From the NCBI RefSeq assembly GCF_016598615.1, contig NZ_CP066831.1:8928001-8992000 (forward strand): a stretch of DNA of 64,000 nucleotides, written 5' to 3'. Of the stretch, positions 42,284-51,522 are shown one piece after another; position 1 is the first letter of the stretch, and each line of letters opens with the position of its first letter. The DNA is from Streptomyces liliifuscus (GTDB lineage: Bacteria; Actinomycetota; Actinomycetes; Streptomycetales; Streptomycetaceae). Below the pieces are notes generated by a model, which saw nothing but the letters and a program-made list of their open reading frames with translations, was not told the origin of the DNA and made no database searches. Made by a program: the position numbers and the translations under genes.

Positions 42284-43165
42284 GTGACCGAGCACGTTGA
42301 GTGGGGGGAGCCGGACGTACCGGCCGTGCCGGTGCCGACCGGCGCCGTCACGCCCGCCGACGCCGCCGATGGGGCGCGCCTCGTGGCTTTTGGGTTGCAG
42401 CCGAAGTTGCAGCCCGCGCGGGATCAGGAGTATGCCGAGCTGTTGCGGAGGTATCGGGAGGATCCGGCCTTCGCGCGGCTGGCGGATGCCGTTGCGACCG
42501 GGCTGGGGCTTGTTGTCCTTGAGGTGTCCCCGCGGGCGGGCATGGCGGTGACCGCGGCCGAGGACTCGGTGTTCGCCGTGCGGATGGGCGACTACGCGCG
42601 GCGGACGTCGGCCGACTCGGGGGACCGGTTCCTGCACGGGCTCGCGCACCTCGCCGTCGCCGCCATGGCGTTCCCGCGCCCCGAGGACCTCGCCGACGAC
42701 GGGTACATCGGGCGGGTCTCCGTCAACGGTGTCGACGCCTTCGTGCGGCAGGCCTGCCGCAGGCTGGAGGAGCGGGCCGACGAGCAGGGGGAGAACACCG
42801 ACCCGGCGACCGACGCACCCGGTCTTGAGGCCGCCTGGCGGATCTGGGCGCGGCGCAGCTCCACCGGGGCCACCAAGGACGCCCGAAGACTCGCCGGTTC
42901 GACCACCGGCATCATCGGCAAGGCCGTCGCGTTCCTCACCGACTCGGGGTTCCTGCAGCGCACCGGGGACGACGGCGGGGGCACGTACCGGACGACCGCC
43001 CGCTACCAGCTCCAGGTCCGGGACATGGCGGGCAGCGCCGCGATGGCCGAGCTGCTGGAGCTCGGCATCGTGCCGGTCACCGACGGCACCGCCAGCCTGC
43101 TGCCCGCCGAGGACACCGAGGATCTGGAGCTGGCCGCCGATGCCGGACTGCCGTTCCACTCGTGA
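42284..43165 (+). CDS. JetB(MksE)-like winged-helix subunit of the SMC-like module
   Basis: A 293-aa soluble protein. After a short N-terminal extension it has an alpha/beta winged-helix pattern: DQEYAELLRRYREDPAFARLADAVATGLGLVVLEVS, DSVFAVRMGDYARR, FLHGLAHLAVAAMAF and KAVAFLTDSGFLQRTGDDGGGTYRTTARYQLQVRDMA. This pattern (tandem wHTH with a wing that reads out to TxRYxxQVR) fits MukE/MksE/JetB subunits that bridge kleisin and SMC heads. GTG 42284 has AAGGAG eight bases upstream. The SMC-like ATPase gene follows after 118 bases. Codon use near its start is slightly less GC-rich than the neighbours. Confidence 0.62.
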   Translation: MTEHVEWGEPDVPAVPVPTGAVTPADAADGARLVAFGLQPKLQPARDQEYAELLRRYREDPAFARLADAVATGLGLVVLEVSPRAGMAVTAAEDSVFAVRMGDYARRTSADSGDRFLHGLAHLAVAAMAFPRPEDLADDGYIGRVSVNGVDAFVRQACRRLEERADEQGENTDPATDAPGLEAAWRIWARRSSTGATKDARRLAGSTTGIIGKAVAFLTDSGFLQRTGDDGGGTYRTTARYQLQVRDMAGSAAMAELLELGIVPVTDGTASLLPAEDTEDLELAADAGLPFHS

Positions 43166-43283
43166 ACCGGCGGTCGGCCCATTGACCTCGACCTACTGAC
43201 CTCGGCCCGCCGGCCCCTGTCCACCGCTCCGACCCTCTGACCGACCGCCTCAACTCCCTTTACGACTACGAGAGTCCGCCGCC

Positions 43284-46200
43284 ATGTACGAGCTGTCCCG
43301 GGTCCGCCTCTACTCCATCGGGCCTGCCGGTGCGCGCTACGCCGACACCGTGCTGGACCTGCGGGGTGTCGGCGAGCCCGTGCCCGACCCCGCGCCCACG
43401 CAGGCGGAGTTCTTCGAGGAGGAGCCCGTCGGGCCGCCGCGCCGCCCCGCGCCCGCCGGTGTGCTCTTCCTGGAGAACGGCGGCGGCAAGTCCGTACTGC
43501 TCAAGCTGATCTTCTCCGTGATGCTGCCCGGCCACCGGAACACGCTGGGCGGCGCCAGCTCCGGTGTGCTGCGGAAGTTCCTGCTCGCGGACGACTGCGG
43601 GCATGTGGCGCTGGAGTGGCAGCACACGCTCACCGGCGAGTGCGTCGTGGTCGGCAAGGTCAGCGAGTGGCGGGGGCGCCAGGTCTCCAACGATCCGCGG
43701 AAGTTCGCGGAAGCCTGGTACTCGTTCCGGCCCGGGCCCGGGCTGAGCCTGGACAATCTGCCGGTCGCCGAGGCCACTTCCGTGCGGCCGTCCGCCGAGG
43801 GCGCATCCGGCGCGCAGGGGCGCCGGCGGACCATGAAGGGCTTCCGGGACGCGCTCACCGAGGCCGGCAAGGCGTACCCGCACCTCGAAGTGCACTGGGA
43901 GGAGATCCACGACCGCTGGAACGAACACCTCGGCGACCTGGGTCTGGACCCCGAGCTCTTCCGCTACCAGCGCGAGATGAACGCCGACGAGGGCGAGGCC
44001 GCCGGTCTCTTCGCCGTCAAGAAGGACTCCGACTTCACCGATCTGCTGCTGCGCGCGGTCACCGACACCCGGGACACCGACGGGCTCGCGGACCTGGTCG
44101 GAGGGTTCGGCAACAAGCTGGGGCGGCGGGCCGAGCTGATCGCCGAGCGCGAGTTCACCGCCGGGTCCGTCGACCTGCTCGGGCGGATCGTCGAGGCGAC
44201 CGGGACCCGTGCGCGCGCACGGGACATCCACGCGGGCGCCGAGCGGCGTACGAGGACACTGGCACGGCGGCTCTCCGCGCGCGCCGGACAGGAGCGGGGC
44301 CGCACCGGCGACCTCGCCCAGCAGGTCACCGCCGCCGCCCACCGGGTCACCGAGGCCGACGGCTCCCGTGAGCGCAGCGCGCTGATCTCGGCCCAACTCG
44401 CCTACCGGCACGCCTCCTTGGCCCTCGCCGGGGCCGAGAAGGGCGCGGCCGCGCAGAAGCGGGAGCTCGCCGACGCGCGCACGCTGCACTCCGCGTGGCA
44501 GGCCGCCGAGCTGGTGCTGCGGCACCGCGCCTCCGCCGACCGCTCCGCGCGCGTGGCCGTGGCCATCCGCGAGGCCGAGCGGGACGCCGCGCCGGCGCTC
44601 GCCGCACGCGCCAAGGCCGCCGCCGATCTCGTACGCGCCCTGCACGCCGCGGCCGAGGGCGCCGAGACGGTCGCCAACGAGGAGGAGGAGCGGTCCGCCG
44701 CGCTCCAGGAGGTCGGCGAGGCGGCCTACCGGGACTCGACGTCCGCCGCCACCGAGGCACAGCGCGCCCGCAGCGAGATCGGCCATCTGCGTCAGCGTCT
44801 CAGCGAGGTCGAGCAGGAGACCGCCGAGGCGGTGCGCGCCGGGTGGCTCGACGACACCGCCCCCGACGCCGACCCGGCCCGTGCCGCGCTCGCCGCCAGT
44901 GATGCCGAGAAGACCGCCGTCGCCGCGTGGGACACCGCGCGCGAGGCGTCCCGCCGCACCACGGAGCACTCCCGCGAGGCGGCGTCCGCCGAGTCCCGCG
45001 CCGAGCTGACGGCGGCCCGCGCGGCCGACGCGGCGACGGCCGCCGAGCGCGCCTACGACGCCGAGCGGGGGACCGCTCGGGCGCTGGCGGGGGAGGAGCG
45101 GCTGGCCGAACTGCTGAGCCTGCCGGGTGCCTTCGGCGGTTCGGGGGGTTCCGGGCGCGGCGGGTTGCCGCAACCACGACAGGGCGTGGGCACCGGTTCC
45201 ACCGAGGGCGCCGCGAGTGCGAGCGGCGCCGTCCGTGCGAGCGTCGGCGCGCGAGCGGGCGGAGCCGACTCTGGGAACACATCCGGCCGTGCTTCCGGGA
45301 CGGGACCCGGCGCAGACGTAGCGGGCACCCGTCGAGGGCGGAGCGGCCCGGACGTCGAAGCCCTCTCGGACGAAGCGCCCCTCTCCGCCGAGGAGTTGGA
45401 CCACTACGCCGACGAGCTCCGGCAGCTTCTCGACGACGGGGTCGCCTCCGCCGAACGGCAGCTCTTCGAGTTGCGGACCGCGGCGGCAGACGACGCGCGG
45501 ATCCTCGGCGCGCTCGGTGACGGCGGGCTGCTGCCGCCGGGACCCGACGTGCTGGCCACCGTGGAGTACCTGGGCGAGCACGGCATCCCCGCGCTCCCCG
45601 GCTGGCGCTATCTCGCACAGGCCGTCGACCCCGTCGACCACGCGCGCGTGCTCGCCGCGCGGCCCGAGCTGGTCGACGGCGTGGTCATCACGGACCCGGC
45701 CACCCATGCGAGGGCCCGCGAAGCCCTCGTCGACGCCGCGCTGCTCCCGCGCTCCGCGGTGGCCGTCGGCACGGCCGCCGCGCTGCTCGCCCCGACCCCG
45801 GCCCCCGACGCGGGCGACGGGGACGTCTTCCTCGTACCGCCGAACCCGGCCATGCACGACGAGCACGCCGCCGACGAGGAGCGGCAGACGCTGCGCACGC
45901 GCGCGGCCGAACGGGACGAGGAGATCCGGGAGTTGGCGGCCCGGCTCGCCAAGGACCGGGAGCTGGCCGCACGGCTCGCCTCCTGGCGCACGGGCTGTCC
46001 GGCGGGGCGGCTCGCCGAGCTCGCCACGGCGGCCCACGACGCGCGCGCGTTCGCCGAGGAGTCCGAGGCCGAGCTGTCCGAGGCGCGTACGGTCCGGGCC
46101 GAGGCCGACGAGGCGGCGGCCGAGGCGGCCCTCGTAAGGGACGAGCGGCAGGAGGCCGCGCAGCGGGCCCGGCGCGCCGCCGACGCCCTCGCCGGGCTCG

Positions 46201-48092
46201 CCTTCCGGCTGCGCGAGCGGGCCGGCTGGCAGGTCAAGCTGCGTGAACTCGCCGACGACGCCGCCGAGTCGGAGGCCCGCGCCCAGTCCTGCCTGGAGCG
46301 GGCCCGCGCCGCCGACGAGGACCGGCGTGGCGCCCAGCGCGCCGCCGACGACGCCCGCCGCACAGCCCGCGCACTGCGCGGCGAGCGTGCGGAGATCGCG
46401 GGCGCCCCCGACGACGTGCCGGAGGCCGACCCGGCCGCCGCCAAGTCGTCGCTGCCCGCCCTGCGCGAGGCCTACCGCGCCGCCTCCCAGCTCTACGAGC
46501 AGGTCGGCGTCGGAGCCGACCTGCGGGCCGAGCAGTCCCGGGCGGAGAGCGACGAGAGCGCGGCGCTCGCGGAGCTGGAGCGGCTGAGCAACAAGGTGCG
46601 TACGCGCGCAGCCCAGCTCCTGGAGTCGACCGACGGCTCCGACGGACCCTCCCGGCAGGCCGCCGCGGCCCGCGCCGAGGAACTGGTCCAGCTGCTGGAA
46701 ACGCGTATGTCGACCGCGAGCGAGCAGCTCGGACGGCTGCGGGGCGAGGCCGAGCGGCACGCGCCGGAGGACGGCGAGGCGCACACCGAGCTGCCCGAGG
46801 ACCTGGTCCCGCGCGACGCCGAGCACGCACAGAGCCTGCTGCGCACCGCCACCGGTGAACTCGCCTCCCGCACCGAGGCGTTGAGCCAGGCACGCGCGGC
46901 CCACGCCGAACTGCTCGACGCCCACCGCGCCGCCGAGGACGCGGCAGGCGGTTTCGACGAGACGGCCGCCCTGCTCCGGGACCTCCTTCGGGAGCACTCG
47001 GACGAGGAACACGAGGAGCCCGAGCCCTACCCCGGCACCCTCGAAGAGGCCCGGCACTCCGCCGCCGAGTCCCGCCGTTCCCTGCGCGGCTGCGCGGCCG
47101 ACCTCTCCGCCGCCGAGACCTCGGTGCGCGAGGCGAGCGACGTACTCGTCCGGCACGCCAACTCGACGCGCTACGAGCAGGTGCGCACGCCCGCCCGCCA
47201 GCAGATCCGCGAGCTGCCGGCGTCCTCCCTGCCCGAGCACGCACAGAAGTGGGCGGACGCCTTCGCACCCCGACTCCGGGTCCTGACCGACGAGTTGGAG
47301 CAGCTGGAGCGCAACCGCGACTCGATCGTCGACCGGTTGCGCGGGCTCGTGGAGTCCGCGCTCGCCACCCTCAGGTCGGCCCAGCGCCTGTCCCGGCTCC
47401 CCGAGGGGCTCGGCGAATGGTCCGGGCAGGAGTTCCTGCGCATCCGCTTCGAGGAGCCCGACCAGGCCACACTCGCCGAGCGGCTCGGCGAGGTCGTCGA
47501 CGAGGCGACCCGCGCGGCCGTCAAGAAGAACTCCGACATGCGCCGCGACGGAATGTCCCTGCTGCTCAGAGGGGTCAGCGCGGCGCTCCAGCCCAAGGGC
47601 ATCGCAGTCGAGATCCTCAAGCCCGACGCCGTACTGCGCGCCGAGCGAGTACCGGTCGGACAGATGGGCGACGTGTTCTCCGGCGGCCAGCTGCTCACCG
47701 CCGCGATCGCGCTGTACTGCACGATGGCAGCCTTGCGCTCCAACGACCGGGGCCGCAGCGACAAGCACCGGCATGCCGGCACGCTCTTCCTGGACAACCC
47801 GATCGGCCGCGCCAACGCGACGTATCTGCTGGAGCTCCAGCGAGCCGTGTCGGACGCGCTGGGCGTCCAACTCCTCTACACCACAGGTCTGTTCGACACG
47901 ACCGCGCTCGCCGAGTTCCCCCTGGTCATCCGCCTGCGCAACGACGCGGACCTCCGCGCGGGGCTGAAGTACATCAGCGTGGAGGAACACCTCCGGCCGG
48001 GCCTCCCGCGGGAGGCCCCCGCCGGGGAGGCGGTACACACGGAGATCACGGCGACGCGCATGTACAAGAGGCCGGCAACCAGCGCCCCATAA
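43284..48092 (+). CDS. Giant SMC/MukB/JetC-like coiled-coil ATPase
   Basis: A 1602-aa ATPase with SMC-like layout. The N-terminal head has GVLFLENGGGKSVLLKLIFSVMLPG (Walker A, Lys69). Residues about 290-610 and 860-1300 are long Ala/Glu/Arg-rich coiled coils. A Gly/Ser/Ala low-complexity linker spans about 614-687. A hinge-like globular part follows (about 740-850: ATVEYLGEHGIPALPGWRYL and VVITDPATHARAREALVDAALL). The C-terminal head has VGQMGDVFSGGQLLTAAIALY (signature) and AGTLFLDNPIGRANATYL (Walker B Asp1504 followed by Asn, not Glu). It is the motor of the three-gene module. No JetD nuclease follows. Confidence 0.8.
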   Translation: MYELSRVRLYSIGPAGARYADTVLDLRGVGEPVPDPAPTQAEFFEEEPVGPPRRPAPAGVLFLENGGGKSVLLKLIFSVMLPGHRNTLGGASSGVLRKFLLADDCGHVALEWQHTLTGECVVVGKVSEWRGRQVSNDPRKFAEAWYSFRPGPGLSLDNLPVAEATSVRPSAEGASGAQGRRRTMKGFRDALTEAGKAYPHLEVHWEEIHDRWNEHLGDLGLDPELFRYQREMNADEGEAAGLFAVKKDSDFTDLLLRAVTDTRDTDGLADLVGGFGNKLGRRAELIAEREFTAGSVDLLGRIVEATGTRARARDIHAGAERRTRTLARRLSARAGQERGRTGDLAQQVTAAAHRVTEADGSRERSALISAQLAYRHASLALAGAEKGAAAQKRELADARTLHSAWQAAELVLRHRASADRSARVAVAIREAERDAAPALAARAKAAADLVRALHAAAEGAETVANEEEERSAALQEVGEAAYRDSTSAATEAQRARSEIGHLRQRLSEVEQETAEAVRAGWLDDTAPDADPARAALAASDAEKTAVAAWDTAREASRRTTEHSREAASAESRAELTAARAADAATAAERAYDAERGTARALAGEERLAELLSLPGAFGGSGGSGRGGLPQPRQGVGTGSTEGAASASGAVRASVGARAGGADSGNTSGRASGTGPGADVAGTRRGRSGPDVEALSDEAPLSAEELDHYADELRQLLDDGVASAERQLFELRTAAADDARILGALGDGGLLPPGPDVLATVEYLGEHGIPALPGWRYLAQAVDPVDHARVLAARPELVDGVVITDPATHARAREALVDAALLPRSAVAVGTAAALLAPTPAPDAGDGDVFLVPPNPAMHDEHAADEERQTLRTRAAERDEEIRELAARLAKDRELAARLASWRTGCPAGRLAELATAAHDARAFAEESEAELSEARTVRAEADEAAAEAALVRDERQEAAQRARRAADALAGLAFRLRERAGWQVKLRELADDAAESEARAQSCLERARAADEDRRGAQRAADDARRTARALRGERAEIAGAPDDVPEADPAAAKSSLPALREAYRAASQLYEQVGVGADLRAEQSRAESDESAALAELERLSNKVRTRAAQLLESTDGSDGPSRQAAAARAEELVQLLETRMSTASEQLGRLRGEAERHAPEDGEAHTELPEDLVPRDAEHAQSLLRTATGELASRTEALSQARAAHAELLDAHRAAEDAAGGFDETAALLRDLLREHSDEEHEEPEPYPGTLEEARHSAAESRRSLRGCAADLSAAETSVREASDVLVRHANSTRYEQVRTPARQQIRELPASSLPEHAQKWADAFAPRLRVLTDELEQLERNRDSIVDRLRGLVESALATLRSAQRLSRLPEGLGEWSGQEFLRIRFEEPDQATLAERLGEVVDEATRAAVKKNSDMRRDGMSLLLRGVSAALQPKGIAVEILKPDAVLRAERVPVGQMGDVFSGGQLLTAAIALYCTMAALRSNDRGRSDKHRHAGTLFLDNPIGRANATYLLELQRAVSDALGVQLLYTTGLFDTTALAEFPLVIRLRNDADLRAGLKYISVEEHLRPGLPREAPAGEAVHTEITATRMYKRPATSAP

Positions 48093-48126
48093 GGGGCGCG
48101 GGGAACTGCGCGACCAGCCACAACGG
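48082..48126 (+). repeat. Dispersed intergenic repeat, copy E
   Basis: GCGCCCC-ATAA-GGGGCGC hairpin followed by GGGGAACTGCGCGACCAGCC, overlapping the last codons and stop of the SMC-like ATPase gene. It probably ends this operon and lies between two convergent genes. Confidence 0.88.
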
Positions 48127-48148
48127 TCCCGCAGCTCCCCACAACCCC

Positions 48149-49702
48149 CTACGAGGCGTCCTCCTTCAAAAGATCAGCACACTTCTCACCGATCATCATG
48201 GTCGTGATGCACGGATTGACGGCCACAAGATCCGGCATCACGGACCCGTCCGCGACCCGCAGCCCTTCAATCCCCTTCACCCGAAGCCGGGCATCCAGGG
48301 GCGCCGAGGCGTCGTCGTCCGCACCCATCTTCACCGTGCAGGACGGGTGATAGACCGTGTTGTGCGTCTTGTGGATGTAGTCGAGCAGCTCGTCGTCCGT
48401 GCGGACATCCGGCCCGGGGGCCAGCTCCGCCCCGGCCCACCCGCTCAGCGCGGGCTGCTCCGCGATACGCCGGGCCAGCTTCAGGCCGAACGTCATCACG
48501 CGCGCGTCGTGCTCGTGCGTGAAGTACCGCGGATCGACCTTGGGCTTGTCCCGGAAGTCGCGCGTCCGCAGCCGCACCGTGCCGCGCGACTTCGCGCTCG
48601 TCACGTTCGGCGTGAGACAGAACGCGTTCTCGGAGGTCGGATAGCCCCACCGGGCCGTGTTCATGTCGAACGGCACGGACCCGTAGTGGAACATCAGGTC
48701 CGGCCGGTCCAGGCCGGGCTCGGTGTCGTAGAAGATGCCCGCCTCCCACCACTGGCTGGAGGTGGTCGTCATGGGCTGCTTGGCGTCCCACATGATGACG
48801 CCCTCGGGGTGGTCCTGAAGGTTCTCGCCCACGCCGGCCGAGTCCACCACCACCTCGACACCCACCTCGCGCAGATGCTCGGCGGGCCCGATGCCCGACA
48901 GCATCAGCAGCTTCGCGCTGTCGATGGAACCGCACGACACGATCACCTCGCGCCTGGCCCGTACCGTCCGGGTGTGGATCAGGTCCGGGTCCAGGTACTC
49001 GGCGCCCACGCAGCGCCGCCCGTCGAGCACGAGCTTCTTGGCCCGCACCCCGGTCCGTACGTCCAGGTTCGGACGCTTGCCGAGGATCGGGTGCAGATAC
49101 GCGACCGACGAGGACTGGCGGATGTTGTTCTCGTCGGAGTTGATCTGGAACCAGTTGGCCCCGCGCACAACCGTCCTGCCGGTGTTGAACGCGGTGGTCG
49201 GGATGCCCGCCTGGGCGCAGGCCTCCAACAGGGCGGTGCCGCACGGGTCGTCGCTCTTGAGTGTCCGCAGCTTCACGGGCCCCGTACGACCGTGGTGCTC
49301 GCCCGGAGCGTCGTTGTTCTCCAAGCGCTGGTAGAGCGGGAAGAGCTCGGCCGCGCTCCAGCCCGTACAGCCCGCGGCCGCCCAGCCGTCCAGGTCCTCG
49401 GCCGGTGCCCAGAAGGCGATACAGGAGTTGTGCGAGGAACAGCCGCCGAGCACGCGGGCGCGGGCGTGGCGCATGAAGCTGTTGCCGCTGGCCTGCGGCT
49501 CGACGGGGTAGTCCCAGTCGTAGCCGGACTCAAGGAGTCCCATCCAGCGTTCCAGCTTCATGACGTCGTCGTCGCCGACGTCGCTGGGCCCCGCCTCCAG
49601 GACGCACACCGTGACGGACGGGTCCTCGGAGAGCCGGGCGGCGACCACATTGCCCGCGGTGCCTCCGCCGACCACGACGTAGTCGAACTCGTCTTCGTTC
49701 AT
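48149..49702 (-). CDS. betA: GMC oxidoreductase, choline dehydrogenase-like
   Basis: A 517-aa FAD-dependent GMC oxidoreductase. N-terminal dinucleotide site: DYVVVGGGTAGNVVAARLSED. Signature 1: ARARVLGGCSSHNSCIAFW. Signature 2: EVIVSCGSIDSAKLLMLSGIGPAEHL. C-terminal catalytic region: THNTVYHPSCTVKMGADD and SVMPDLVAVNPCITTMMIGEKCADLL. Choline to betaine aldehyde is the most likely reaction because a betaine-aldehyde dehydrogenase and a betaine demethylase lie next door; the symbol reflects that inference. It lies 50 bases downstream of the permease and is probably co-transcribed. Confidence 0.88.
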   Translation of the reverse strand: MNEDEFDYVVVGGGTAGNVVAARLSEDPSVTVCVLEAGPSDVGDDDVMKLERWMGLLESGYDWDYPVEPQASGNSFMRHARARVLGGCSSHNSCIAFWAPAEDLDGWAAAGCTGWSAAELFPLYQRLENNDAPGEHHGRTGPVKLRTLKSDDPCGTALLEACAQAGIPTTAFNTGRTVVRGANWFQINSDENNIRQSSSVAYLHPILGKRPNLDVRTGVRAKKLVLDGRRCVGAEYLDPDLIHTRTVRARREVIVSCGSIDSAKLLMLSGIGPAEHLREVGVEVVVDSAGVGENLQDHPEGVIMWDAKQPMTTTSSQWWEAGIFYDTEPGLDRPDLMFHYGSVPFDMNTARWGYPTSENAFCLTPNVTSAKSRGTVRLRTRDFRDKPKVDPRYFTHEHDARVMTFGLKLARRIAEQPALSGWAGAELAPGPDVRTDDELLDYIHKTHNTVYHPSCTVKMGADDDASAPLDARLRVKGIEGLRVADGSVMPDLVAVNPCITTMMIGEKCADLLKEDAS

Positions 49703-49754
49703 GGGGAGTTGACCTCCTTGAGTCCTTGCGACGTTCTGCCTTCGGATCGGGCGC

Positions 49755-51332
49755 TCAGTCGGCCGTCGGGGTGGCCGCGGGCGAGGAGGGCGGAAGAGGT
49801 GTGTCGGGGGACTTGTACTGGTGCTCGGCGAGCACCCCGGTGCGGTGGCGCTGCACGAGCCAGTAGTAGGCGAAGCCGCCGCCCATCACGATGCCGACGA
49901 ACAGGACGGCACCCCACCGCAGATACCAGTGGTACGGGGCTGCCGCGTTGTAGACGGCGGCGCGCGGCCAGATCAGGTTGATCATCATGGCCGTGCCCCA
50001 GACCACGGCGACGATGTTGACGGGCAGTCCCCAGCGGCCGAGCGAGAACTTGCCGTCGCCCGCGGGCTGCCACTTGCCGCGCAGCCTCGCCACCAGCATG
50101 GGCCCGGTGACCAGCAGATACGCGAGGTAGATCAGGATGATGCCGATACTGGTGACCACGGTGAAGATCTGCGGCTGGCGGATGTTGACCACCAGGATCG
50201 CCAGCGCCAGGATGCCGATGATCACCGCGGGCAGGATCGGGGTCTGGAAGCGCGGATGGACCTTGGCCAGCTTGGAGGATGCGGGCAGGTTGTTGTCGCG
50301 GGACATCGCGAACGCCAGCCGGATCGCCGCCGTGTGCACGGCCAGGGCGCACACGGTGACCGCGATGAACACGCACCACAGCATGGCCTTGCCCGCGTCC
50401 TCGCCGAGCACGTTGAGGACGACGTACTGCAGACCGTCCGTGGACAGCTTGTCGCCCTTCAGGCTGGACACGCTCATCAGCGCGAGCAGCAGGATGAGCC
50501 CGCCGAGGATGAACGAGGCGACGATGGCACGGAGGATCGCGCGCGGCGCGTTGCGCGACGGGTCCAGGGACTCCTCGCCGAGCGAGGCGGCCGTGTCGAA
50601 GCCGTACATCACGTACGCGGACGCCAGCGACGCGATCAGGAACGCGCCGAGGTAGCCGCCGGGCTGGCCCGCTCCCGTGCCGTTCGTCTCCAGCACGACC
50701 CCCGGCCCACGGGTGATGTTCACGGCGAACAGCACGATCAGTACGACCGTGGCGATCAGCTCGATGAAGACGCCCGCCGTGTTGATCCGGGCCATCAGCT
50801 TCACGCCGAGGGCGTTCACCAGGGTGGTGAAGATGATGAGTACGGAGGCCAGCAGCACGGCGTTGGTGGCGACGTCGTACTTGCCGGTGCCGTCGCCCAC
50901 GAACTGGAACGTGGAAGAGATCTGAGGAAGCGTCAACTGATACGCAAGGGCCACGGCCGCGATCGACACGATCGAGGCGATCAGCATCGTCCAGCCCGCC
51001 AGCCAGCCTATGTGCGGGTTGCCCACCTTCTTGGACCAGTTGTAGACCGAGCCGGCCACCGGATAGCGGGCGGCGAGTTCGGCGAAGCAGAGCGCGACCA
51101 TGAACTGGCCGACGAAAACCATGGGCCAGGACCACCAGTAGGCGGGCCCGCCGCTGCCGTAACCGAAGTAGAAGAGCTGGAAGGTGCCGGTGAGGATGGA
51201 GATGTAGCTGATACCGGCGGCGAAGGTGTGGAAGTTGCCGAGCGTGCGCTTCAGTTCCGGCTTGTAGCCGAACTCGTTGAGCTCGGAGTCGTCGTTACTG
51301 TGTTTCTCAGGTGGTTGAGCGGTGGTGGTCAT
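49755..51332 (-). CDS. APC-family amino acid/choline permease
   Basis: A 525-aa transporter with twelve or more predicted helices, of the APC superfamily (amino acid/GABA/choline permease type). Marks: FHTFAAGISYISILTGTFQLFYFGYGSGGPAYWWSWP near the N-terminus, FAELAARYPVAGSVYNW, YGFDTAASLGEESLDPSRNAPRAILRA and a hydrophilic C-tail. The cluster context suggests choline, betaine or a related quaternary amine. ATG 51332 has AGGAG seven to eight bases upstream. An upstream 190-base gap carries its promoter, which I could not place. Confidence 0.86.
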   Translation of the reverse strand: MTTTAQPPEKHSNDDSELNEFGYKPELKRTLGNFHTFAAGISYISILTGTFQLFYFGYGSGGPAYWWSWPMVFVGQFMVALCFAELAARYPVAGSVYNWSKKVGNPHIGWLAGWTMLIASIVSIAAVALAYQLTLPQISSTFQFVGDGTGKYDVATNAVLLASVLIIFTTLVNALGVKLMARINTAGVFIELIATVVLIVLFAVNITRGPGVVLETNGTGAGQPGGYLGAFLIASLASAYVMYGFDTAASLGEESLDPSRNAPRAILRAIVASFILGGLILLLALMSVSSLKGDKLSTDGLQYVVLNVLGEDAGKAMLWCVFIAVTVCALAVHTAAIRLAFAMSRDNNLPASSKLAKVHPRFQTPILPAVIIGILALAILVVNIRQPQIFTVVTSIGIILIYLAYLLVTGPMLVARLRGKWQPAGDGKFSLGRWGLPVNIVAVVWGTAMMINLIWPRAAVYNAAAPYHWYLRWGAVLFVGIVMGGGFAYYWLVQRHRTGVLAEHQYKSPDTPLPPSSPAATPTAD

Positions 51333-51522
51333 GAGGCGCCTCCTGGGAAGGGGGAGTTCTCCCGGGCGGGAGGGGAGTGCGGCTCGTGCGGGGTCGTTGG
51401 TGCGCGGATGCTGGATCTCAGGGTGAAGAAGGCTGGATCTTACGGTGCTCGCGACTGGTTCTGACCATGAGGAGTGCCGGTTTTTTGCGATGGATGCGGA
51501 GAGCCGGCCCCGGGGACATGGA

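Noticed and set aside
43266..48038. 1590-codon minus-strand ORF antisense to the SMC-like ATPase
   Set aside because: Its composition is Gly/Leu/Val/Arg-rich without motifs; it mirrors the high-GC codon bias of the real gene, which carries Walker and signature motifs.
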